This document shows positions 27,184-34,714 of a stretch of DNA of 64,000 bases, piece by piece (the stretch's first letter is position 1; each line of letters begins with the position of its first letter). Location of the stretch: assembly GCA_965205055.1 (NCBI GenBank), contig OZ242030.1, positions 1,736,001-1,800,000 of the forward strand. The letters run 5' to 3'. The position numbers were made by a program, and so were the translations under genes. The DNA is from CBDBBY01 sp965205055 (GTDB lineage Bacteria; Pseudomonadota; Alphaproteobacteria; Rhodobacterales; Rhodobacteraceae). Under the pieces are notes generated by a model that was not told the DNA's origin, made no database searches, and saw only the letters and a list, made by a program, of their open reading frames with translations.

Positions 27184-27755
27184 GCCATTTCACGGCGTTT
27201 CCCGACGCCAATGTTCTCTATCCAACTCCGATGCGATGCGCGATGTGCTCTTCCAGCTCGCGACGACCGGAATCTTCAGGGTCAAATGGTCGGCGGACAT
27301 CCACCGCGAGTGGATCGAGGCCCTGATGCGCAAAGAACCGGATAGGAACCGCGCCGCCATTGAACGGACGCGGAAACTGATGGACCGAGCGACGCCCGAT
27401 TGCCTCGTAACAGGCTGCACGCCATTGATCCCATCTCCCGTGCTTCCCGACCCGAATGACCGTCATGTTCTCGCGGCAGCCATCGTCGGAAGATGCAATG
27501 AGATCGTGACTCGGTATCAGAAGGACTTTCCAAAGGAATCACCCGAGCTTTACGGAATTGAAACCCGGCATCCTGATGAATTTTTGTGCAGTTGGCTTGC
27601 GCTCGCCCCTGAACTGTTCTGCTCCGCCCTGCGAAAAAATTCGGGCGCGTCTCAAGAATCCGCCTTTCACTTCCGACGACCACCTTGCGACGCTCAGATG
27701 GCAGGGACTCGTGGTCACCGCAGCAGAACTGGAGCAATTCAAGGATTTGCTCTGA
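27180..27755 (+). pseudogene. PIN-domain toxin broken by a 5 bp tandem duplication and an A-run frameshift
   Basis: From GTG 27180 the frame reads FPDANVLYPTPMR, then leaves frame at a perfect tandem ATGCG repeat (27231-27240). Removing one copy restores PMRDVLFQLATTGIF. The frame then runs through WSADIHREWIEALMRKEPDR, LPDPNDRHVLAAAIVG and IETRHPDEFL. At a run of six A (27634-27639) a second shift occurs. The other frame continues RARLKNPPFTSDDHLATLRW and GLVVTAAELEQFKDLL to the stop at about 27755. The toxin is inactive as sequenced. Confidence 0.85.
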
Positions 27756-27904
27756 AGTTTCTGTGGGAAACGACCATGCGCTAAGTTGAACTGCCCCGAG
27801 GTTTCCAGAGAACAAAGAACTAAACATAAGAACCAGAAACTGTATTCGACCCGCTATTTGCAATGAGCTGCGCAGTCACGCGGCGGCGGTCCTGCGCAGC
27901 GCGA

Positions 27905-28199
27905 TCGCCATATCCGTGCTGAATCATGAACTTGGCGGCGATCAATCCAATTGCCGCTCCAAGTGCGTATCGGCGAGGCGGTGCCGTCACTCGACACACG
28001 CATTCATCCGTGAATCGGAACTTTGGACGCCAAGTTCCGGCACTCTGTCCATGCATCTGAATCCGCGCTTCAGCCCTTCTGGACATGCCTGCGAATTCAT
28101 TCCCCTCACTTGCGCGCCCGCGACCTGCAGCGCATGGCCGCGGCGGATTCAGGATGCGAAAATTCGGTCTCATTTACGGAGTTCATGGAACCGGAACCC
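27905..28199. repeat. Diverged long direct repeat, copy 1 (partner at 29964)
   Basis: About 295 bp that match 29964-30262 in the same orientation with scattered substitutions and few indels. Shared stretches include CATCCGTGAATCGGAACTT, TGTCCATGCATCTGAATCCG and GACATGCCTGCGAATTCATT. A plus-strand frame in its right part reads ARDLQRMAAADSGCENS. The repeats bracket the Fic gene. No transposase is inside. Confidence 0.85.
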
Positions 28200-28274
28200 A
28201 CCTTGCGGGGCGTGGTCCTTCAATGAGCGCGGCGACACCTACTCGCACCGGGCAAAGGTTGTTCCCTTCACCCG

Positions 28275-29288
28275 TCAGGACGGCGAAAATTCCAAATCAT
28301 CGTCTTCCGGAGGGTAATAGACCCCGTCGCGCGTAATTCCTCCGTTGGCGTGTCGGTAATGCTTTCCGCGCAGGGCGAATTTCGCTGTGAGCGTCGCCAA
28401 GGTCAACCGCAATGCCGCGGCGGCACCCAGAAACGCCACAAATGCTTCAATCCGCCCACCGTCGGCTTCTTCCAGCACGGCAAAGTAAATTATCCTTTCA
28501 TACAAATGAATAATCGGCGGGAATTCGCCAGCCTTGACAAAGGGCAAAGCCATCAGCAATCGCGACACTCGCCCGTTTCCGTCTTGGAACGGATGGATCC
28601 GGACGAATTCATGGTGCAGCCACGCCGCCTCCAACTCCGGCGCCAAGTCCAGCTCCGCATGCCCGCGGTGGAATTCGAGGAATCGGTCGATTTCGGATTC
28701 GACCTGCTCGGGCGGGCAGTACTCGTGAACGAATCCGTCATCGCGCCGCGGATTGTTGGGCCTTATCTTCCAAGCGCCGCGCCGCAACGGGATTTCGACC
28801 CGCCGCCCGTACAGGTCGATGCCGGGCGCGATCTCCTGGTGGCGCGTCAGAAGCTGATGCCATTCACGAATGGCGGCGGCAGTCAGAGGCCTTTCGTCCT
28901 TCACGTGCGCAAAAAGCATCTCCAAGGCTGCCTCCTGATCCTGCAGAAGGCCCTTGAGGGTTTCATCCGTGATCGCCGTCACGGAATGCGCGCCGCGCAC
29001 TCGCCCAAATCCCTCGGTGATCAAGGTTTCAGCTACCCCTTTGCGAAGGTGGTAAAGCCCCTCAATCTGGCCCGTTTCAATTGCGAAACTGCGCTTCTGC
29101 TCCGCCAGCCAGATGTCCATCACTTCTCGGCCTGCACCGCGGTCTTCCAGCCGGGCGCGCGCTTCCTTCCATTGCCGGGCTTCATGACGAGCGGATTCGT
29201 GCTTGAGACCGAATTGGTCGCCTGAAAGGTCACGGCACGGCCTCCAAACGGCACCTGCAGGCTTCGGTCCGCGCGGTTCGTCAATCAT
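28275..29288 (-). CDS. Fic-family protein (AMPylase) with N-terminal inhibitory helix
   Basis: About 337 residues from MIDEP at 29288; a longer frame reaches 29351. The catalytic Fic motif HPFQDGNGR is intact, with the flap region upstream. An inhibitory motif of (S/T)xxxE(G/N) type is seen in IETGQIEGLYHL near residue 75, so this is a self-inhibited class II Fic protein. A C-terminal tail follows the Fic core. Fic enzymes transfer AMP to proteins. The target is unknown. Its position between two copies of a ~295 bp repeat suggests a mobile cargo origin (inference). Confidence 0.88.
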   Translation of the reverse strand: MIDEPRGPKPAGAVWRPCRDLSGDQFGLKHESARHEARQWKEARARLEDRGAGREVMDIWLAEQKRSFAIETGQIEGLYHLRKGVAETLITEGFGRVRGAHSVTAITDETLKGLLQDQEAALEMLFAHVKDERPLTAAAIREWHQLLTRHQEIAPGIDLYGRRVEIPLRRGAWKIRPNNPRRDDGFVHEYCPPEQVESEIDRFLEFHRGHAELDLAPELEAAWLHHEFVRIHPFQDGNGRVSRLLMALPFVKAGEFPPIIHLYERIIYFAVLEEADGGRIEAFVAFLGAAAALRLTLATLTAKFALRGKHYRHANGGITRDGVYYPPEDDDLEFSPS

Positions 29289-29351
29289 TTGAAATCCTTG
29301 ATGCTTTGCCCACGCGATGCCAAGGCACTCGATCCCGCAAGCCGCGGCCAA

Positions 29352-29963
29352 AAGTCAGACTCTTTGAGGAAAGCCGATTGTGCAAAGTTGCCCGCCGCAG
29401 CGCGACAAATTTCGAGAACAGCGTCTTCCAATTTGCGGAACGCATAAATGATTCTAGTGGCTTGTTCGAGTTATTTGAAACCCTCTTCGACGGGCGGCGA
29501 CGAGCCGATCCGAGCTGGCCGCCCATTTGAACGACTTCGCCTCTTTCGCGTTGCGCAGTTCAATGAATTGCAAACGCGGCTTATCAATCCGCCTGATGGA
29601 ATCGCAGATGCCGCACCCGAGCCGGCAAGCATCAAAGGGACTCTTGTGTGTTGAAGGTGCCACTAGCTTTGCTGCAAAGCGTTTTTCGGGATTTGGGGTG
29701 CGTTTCATGATTCTTTGGTCAGACAACCATTGCACCCTTCGAAACACCAAACCCGGGAGACGCGCGAGAGCGCGAAACCGCCCCAACCAAAAAACTTGAA
29801 ACGCAACCTGCCTGATTCAAGGGCAATGTGAAAGAAGCGCAACCTGAACAGCACTCGAGTTCATACGGAACAGGGCTACGGGTACGCTAACGCATGCTGG
29901 CTGTAATCGCACCGTTGTTCGCAATGAGCCGTGCAACATTGCAGCAACAATTCTTTTACGCAT
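29352..29963. other. Non-coding stretch upstream of the Fic gene
   Basis: About 610 bp in which only short, mutually exclusive frames exist. None shows a recognisable domain or ribosome site. It should contain the Fic promoter. Confidence 0.3.
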
Positions 29964-30262
29964 TCGCCATATCGGGGCTGAATCATGAACTTGGTAGCGA
30001 TCAATCCAATTGTCGCTCCAGGTGGGTGTCGGAGCGACGGCGCCGTCATTCGACAGATGTGTTCATCCGTGAATCGGAACTTCGGACGCCAAGTACCGGA
30101 ACGCTGTCCATGCATCTGAATCCGCAGTTCGGCCCCTTTGGACATGCCTGCGAATTCATTCGCCTTGCTTGCGCTCGCGCGCGACCTTCAGCGCATGGCC
30201 GCGTCGGATGCAGGATGCGAAAATTCGATCCTATTCAAGGAATTCACGGATCCGGAACGCCC
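29964..30262. repeat. Diverged long direct repeat, copy 2
   Basis: This is the partner of 27905-28199. The same short plus-strand frame is kept here (ARDLQRMAASDAGCENS, then FKEFTDPE), with amino acids conserved between copies despite base changes. That hints the repeat derives from a duplicated coding segment rather than from pure non-coding DNA. Confidence 0.85.
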
Positions 30263-30334
30263 CGACCGAGCACCCTTCAGGAAACGCAAAGCATTGAAGC
30301 TCGGTTGTCGGGTCAAATAACCCAAACCCAGCCG

Positions 30335-30435
30335 TTGACTTGTTCTTCCGAATTTTATTGAATCCGCGTCGCGTGCGGCAGAAAAGTTCTTGCAATTTTG
30401 GGAAAACCACAAACGCGCCGCGTAAAGGAGGAAGC
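30335..30435 (+). promoter_or_regulatory. Probable promoter and ribosome site of the 30.4-43.9 kb operon
   Basis: TTGACT at 30335-30340 is followed after about 16-17 bp by a weak -10-like ATTGAA/TTGAAT. The ribosome site AAAGGAGG lies at 30424-30431, immediately before ATG 30436, and is the strongest in the region. No operator was identified. Confidence 0.4.
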
Positions 30436-31386
30436 ATGAAAAGTATCGCAACGGCAGCATCCGTGGCTGCGCTTGTATTCGGCATTTCGGCAAGCGCCGG
30501 ATCCGCCGCAGAGGTTCCGGAGTCGACAGACACGATCAACGTGATCATGAATGACTGGACCGGCCAGCATGTGTCGACCAAGATCGCCGGCGAACTGCTG
30601 AAGAAAATGGGGTACAACATTGAGTACGTCAGTGCCGGCGCATTGCCTCAGCATGCCGGACTGGCGCAAGGCAATTTGCATTTCCAAGCCGAAGTCTGGA
30701 CGAACAATATCGGCGATCTCTACCCGAAGGCCGTCGAAGCTGGAGATATCGTGGTGCTGGGCGAACTGGGTCTTAAACCGCGTGAAGGCTGGGTATATCC
30801 GCCCTACATGGAAGAGCGATGCCCGGGCCTGCCGAGCTACCAGGCTCTTTATGACTGCGCTCAGGCGTTTGCCGCGGCGGACACGTTCCCGAATGGCCGC
30901 CTTATCACCTACCCGGCTGACTGGGGTACCCGTTCGCGCGACATCGTGGTCGCGATCGACCTGCCCTTCGAAACAGTCGCAGGAGGCAGCGAAGGAGCAA
31001 TGATGGCCGAGCTCCAGTCCGCATACGTGACGGAAGACCCCATCCTGATGATGATGTGGCAGCCGCACTGGGTTTTTGCACACCTTGATATCAACTGGGT
31101 GGAATGGAACCCGACCGAGGAAAAGTGCATCGAGGAAAACCAAGAGCGTGAAACCGCTTGCGGGTTCGAGCAAGCGCAGGTCGTGAAAGTCGTCTGGAGC
31201 GGATTCGAAGAAAAGTGGCCCGCGGCCTTCAGAATGCTCACGCTTTTCACGCAGACCAACGACGAGCAGAACGCCGCCATCCTCGAGGTGGACAACAAAG
31301 GGCGGGATCTCGATGAAGTTGTCGCCGAATGGCTGGCGAACAACGAAGGGAAATGGCAGGGCTGGATCGACGAGGCGATGCAATAA
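30436..31386 (+). CDS. ABC transporter substrate-binding protein, glycine betaine/proline-betaine (OpuAC) type
   Basis: 316 residues from ATG 30436. Signal peptide MKSIATAASVAALVFGISAS is cut near SAGSAAE. The OpuAC fold is shown by TINVIMNDWTGQHVSTKIAG, LPQHAGLAQGNLHFQAEVWT and MMMWQPHWVFAHLDINWVEW. The Trp-rich segments would form the aromatic cage that binds quaternary ammonium or sulfonium groups. First gene of the catabolic operon, so the imported compound is probably what the downstream enzymes degrade. Betaine and dimethylsulfoniopropionate-like ligands are both possible. Confidence 0.9.
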   Translation: MKSIATAASVAALVFGISASAGSAAEVPESTDTINVIMNDWTGQHVSTKIAGELLKKMGYNIEYVSAGALPQHAGLAQGNLHFQAEVWTNNIGDLYPKAVEAGDIVVLGELGLKPREGWVYPPYMEERCPGLPSYQALYDCAQAFAAADTFPNGRLITYPADWGTRSRDIVVAIDLPFETVAGGSEGAMMAELQSAYVTEDPILMMMWQPHWVFAHLDINWVEWNPTEEKCIEENQERETACGFEQAQVVKVVWSGFEEKWPAAFRMLTLFTQTNDEQNAAILEVDNKGRDLDEVVAEWLANNEGKWQGWIDEAMQ

Positions 31387-31405
31387 GGCCGTGTTGAATT
31401 CCATT

Positions 31406-31444
31406 CGCTCAGTGCGGCAGGTCTTGAACCCGCTGCCCTGAGCG
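31406..31444 (+). terminator. Intercistronic hairpin after the binding-protein gene
   Basis: CGCTCAG (31406-31412) pairs with CTGAGCG (31438-31444), and GGCAG pairs with CTGCC inside it. No T-run follows, so it is more likely an mRNA-stabilising or attenuating hairpin than a full terminator. As in the TauABC-like locus, it would favour excess binding protein. Confidence 0.55.
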
Positions 31445-31551
31445 TTTGCGCGCCGCCCGCGGATTTGCCACGACAATAAAGCGGTGCCGGCGGCGAACAG
31501 TCGGGACAGTTTGGGCGGTCAGATGATCAGGCCATTCTTTCGGAGCTTCGA

Positions 31552-32634
31552 ATGAAGACTCAAACCCGTGATGTCGGCGAGGTAAAGCTGTCTTGCCGGA
31601 ACGTCTGGAAGGTGTACGGCGCGCATCCTGCGCAGTTTTTCGAGAGTGGCAGCGGCGCCGTCGCGAACGCCCTATCCCATGCTGAAACAGTCCGCGCCGC
31701 AGGCCATATCGTCGCCAATGCCGATGTCAGTTTCGATGTCCATGTGGGCGAAATTTTCGTCATCATGGGACTTTCCGGATCGGGCAAATCGACCATCGTG
31801 CGCTGCCTGTCCAGACTGGTGGAGCCCACTGCGGGAGAAGTTCTGCTGGACGGGGAAGACCTGCTGCGAAAGACCAACGCGGAGTTGATCAATATCCGGC
31901 GCCACAAGATGGGCATGGTGTTCCAGAGCTTCGGCTTGATGCCGCATCTCAGCGTCATCGACAATATCGCTTTTCCGCTCAAGGTGCAGGGAGCCAGCCA
32001 AGAGGAGCGGTATGCCCAAGCCAAACGGGTGATCGAGCTTGTAGGGCTGGACGGACGCGAAAACAATTTCCCGAAGGAGCTGTCCGGCGGGCAGCAACAG
32101 CGCGTGGGGATCGCCCGGTCGCTCGCGGTCGAACCGGACGTGTGGTTCCTCGATGAACCGTTCTCGGCGCTCGATCCACTGATCCGCAAGCAGATGCAGG
32201 ACGAATTCCTGCGGATCCAATCCAAACTCCATAAATCTATCGTATTCATCACCCACGACTTCCAAGAGGCCCTGCGCATTGCGGATCGGATGGCGATCAT
32301 GCGCGACGGGGCGATCGTCCAGATTGGTCGCCCCGTCGATCTGATTTTGAACCCTGCCGACGACTACGTCCGCGAGTTCACCTGCGACGTTCCGTGGGAG
32401 CGCATTTTGCGCGCGGCCGATATCGCTGATTCAACCGCTGTTGAAACCCGTGGCCTTGACCGCGTGGCCGAGGACGCGCTGGTTGAATCGCTGTTGCCGA
32501 GGCTTGCAAGCGCCCCGAACGGGGTCGCCGTCGAGGCCGCCGACGGCGCAGTAATCGGAATCGCCACCGCTCGAAGCTTCGCCGCCGCGCTCGCGACCGG
32601 CAGCGGAACCGGGATCGTTGCGCGAGAGAGCTGA
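31552..32634 (+). CDS. ABC transporter ATP-binding protein, ProV/OpuAA type
   Basis: 360 residues. The N-terminal extension before the nucleotide-binding domain is typical of quaternary-amine transporters. Walker A GLSGSGKST is at 73-81, the signature LSGGQQQRVGIARSL follows, and Walker B is in VWFLDEPFSALDP. The C-terminal about 60 residues are a degenerate CBS-like segment (AVEAADGAVIGIATARS), possibly for osmotic or ligand control. The permease ATG follows 4 bp after the stop. Confidence 0.92.
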   Translation: MKTQTRDVGEVKLSCRNVWKVYGAHPAQFFESGSGAVANALSHAETVRAAGHIVANADVSFDVHVGEIFVIMGLSGSGKSTIVRCLSRLVEPTAGEVLLDGEDLLRKTNAELINIRRHKMGMVFQSFGLMPHLSVIDNIAFPLKVQGASQEERYAQAKRVIELVGLDGRENNFPKELSGGQQQRVGIARSLAVEPDVWFLDEPFSALDPLIRKQMQDEFLRIQSKLHKSIVFITHDFQEALRIADRMAIMRDGAIVQIGRPVDLILNPADDYVREFTCDVPWERILRAADIADSTAVETRGLDRVAEDALVESLLPRLASAPNGVAVEAADGAVIGIATARSFAAALATGSGTGIVARES

Positions 32635-32638
32635 GCCG

Positions 32639-34714
32639 ATGCGCGCGCTGGCGGATCGCAATACCCTTCATTGGATGGGGGTGATCGGCGTGACCCTTGC
32701 CTGCCTCGCACTTCAGGGCGAATGGAAATGGCTCGCCGAATACCCGAAGGATCTCGTCATTCCGTTGTCCGACTGGCTGAACGCCATCATGGATTGGATT
32801 GTCGAATACCTCGGGTGGTTCTTTCTGGGAATTTCCTGGCTCTTGGAATGGCCGATCGAAGGGGTGCGCGCGCTGCTACACGCGCTTCCGTGGTCGGTGA
32901 CCATTTTTCTGGTCTGCGTTGTGGCCTATGTCGCATCCGGCTGGCGGCTGGCATTGTTTTCGCTCGCCTCGATGCTTTACATGCTGATCGTCGGCTACTG
33001 GACCGAGAGCATGAACACTCTTTCCCTCGTGGCCATCTCGGTTCCTCTCGCTGTTCTTGTAGGCTTCGGCGTGGGCGTGTGGGGATTTTTCTCCAGCCGC
33101 GCCGAACGGATTATCATGCCGTCGCTCGATCTTCTGCAGACCGTTCCGACCTTCGCCTATCTGTTGCCGATTCTTATGCTGTTCGGCTTCGGCACCGTCG
33201 TAGGCTTGATCGCCAGCGTGCTCTATTCCTTTCCGCCCATGGTGCGGAACACGATTGTCGGATTGCGCAGCGTGTCGCCGGAAATCATTGAATCGGGCCT
33301 AATGTCCGGCGCCACTCCGAGGCAGCTGTTCTGGCAGGTTCGCGTTCCGTCTTCGCTGCGGCAACTGCTCCTGGGAGTCAATCAGGCAACGATGGCCTCG
33401 CTGAGCATGGTGATCATCGCTTCCATAATCGGGGGAACCGAGGACATCGGATGGGAGGTGCTGACGCAGATCCGAAAGGCGCTATTCGGCGAGAGCCTGC
33501 TGGCAGGCTTGGTGATCGCTCTGATGGCCATGGTAATCGACAGGATCACTTCTGGCTTGGCAACGCGTTCGGGCGAATACGATCCCCAAGACAAATCCTT
33601 TGCGGATAGAAATCGGTACTGGATCATCGCCGTGGCGGGCGCAGCATTGTTCTATCTCGCATCGATCGCCGTTCCTTCGCTCGACGCTTGGCCGCGGGAC
33701 TGGGAAATCAGCCCCGCAGGCGCGATGAACGACGGCTTGACCTATCTCGTGGTGAACTTCCGCGATCAGATCGAGGCGATCAAGAAGTTCGCGTTCTTTT
33801 TCGTGATGCTGCCGGCGAAGATCGGCCTGCAGCAGGCCGTAAGCCCGTTCACTTGGGGCTTCGCGCTGACCATGGCTCACAAAACCGGGTACGCGCTGAT
33901 CGCGGTCGGTCTCGCCGGATGGTGCCTTTACCGCGGCTCGCCGAAGCTCGGCATCGCCATCCTGCTGTTCGCGATTCTCCTGTATTTCGGCCTGACCGGC
34001 GTTCCGTGGCCGGCAATAGTGCTCATCGGAGCGCTGCTGGGGTGGAAAGTCGGCGGGCCGTACTTGGGCGCAGGCACCGCGCTCGGCCTTTTGTTCATTG
34101 TCGTGACCGGAACATGGCCGCAAGCGACGCTTTCGATCTACCTCTGCGGCATCGCCGTGCTTCTTTCATTCGCGCTCGGAAGCGCCATCGGCATCTGGGC
34201 GGCGCACAACGACCGGGTGTCGAGAATTGTTCGCCCCTTCAACGACACGCTGCAGACCATGCCGTTGTTCGTGCTGCTCATCCCGTTCGTGATGATATTC
34301 AAGATCGGCGAATTCACTGCGCTCCTCGCAATCATCGCATACGCGATCGTTCCCGCAATCCGATATTCCGAGCACGGCCTGAGGAACCTCCCGGAACATG
34401 TGATCGAAGCCGCGACGATGATCGGCGCGACCAACCGGCAATTGCTGTGGCAGGTCAAAATACCGCTGGCTTTGCCGGTGATGATGCTGGGCCTAAATCA
34501 GACGATCATGTTCGGCATCGCGATGCTGGTGATCGCCGCGCTCGTCGGCACGAACGGGCTGGAGCAGATCGTCTATATCGGCCTGAGCGACGGCAATTTC
34601 GGCGTCGGCATCATCGCCGGGATCGGCATGGCCGTCATCGCGATCATAGCGGACCGCATGACCGGCGCCTGGAGCCGGAAGCGGCAGCAGGAACTGGGGC
34701 TGAGCCCATCATGA
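32639..34714 (+). CDS. Double-domain ABC permease, ProW type
   Basis: 691 residues from ATG 32639 (a TTG at 32618 inside the previous gene is less likely). Two complete permease modules are fused. The first has an EAA-like loop SGATPRQLFWQVRVPSSLRQ at about 220. The second has IGATNRQLLWQVKIPLALPV at about 595. A linker with several extra helices (about 340-500) joins them. Most ProW proteins are about 280-400 residues and act as homodimers. Here one chain supplies both halves. The stop overlaps the molybdoenzyme start (ATGA). Confidence 0.9.
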   Translation: MRALADRNTLHWMGVIGVTLACLALQGEWKWLAEYPKDLVIPLSDWLNAIMDWIVEYLGWFFLGISWLLEWPIEGVRALLHALPWSVTIFLVCVVAYVASGWRLALFSLASMLYMLIVGYWTESMNTLSLVAISVPLAVLVGFGVGVWGFFSSRAERIIMPSLDLLQTVPTFAYLLPILMLFGFGTVVGLIASVLYSFPPMVRNTIVGLRSVSPEIIESGLMSGATPRQLFWQVRVPSSLRQLLLGVNQATMASLSMVIIASIIGGTEDIGWEVLTQIRKALFGESLLAGLVIALMAMVIDRITSGLATRSGEYDPQDKSFADRNRYWIIAVAGAALFYLASIAVPSLDAWPRDWEISPAGAMNDGLTYLVVNFRDQIEAIKKFAFFFVMLPAKIGLQQAVSPFTWGFALTMAHKTGYALIAVGLAGWCLYRGSPKLGIAILLFAILLYFGLTGVPWPAIVLIGALLGWKVGGPYLGAGTALGLLFIVVTGTWPQATLSIYLCGIAVLLSFALGSAIGIWAAHNDRVSRIVRPFNDTLQTMPLFVLLIPFVMIFKIGEFTALLAIIAYAIVPAIRYSEHGLRNLPEHVIEAATMIGATNRQLLWQVKIPLALPVMMLGLNQTIMFGIAMLVIAALVGTNGLEQIVYIGLSDGNFGVGIIAGIGMAVIAIIADRMTGAWSRKRQQELGLSPS

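Noticed and set aside
33688..34710. Long 5' extension of the molybdoenzyme frame (total 1121 codons)
   Set aside because: The extension lies entirely within the permease gene in another frame, is rich in Arg/His with no domain, and the real start at 34711 overlaps the permease stop as ATGA.
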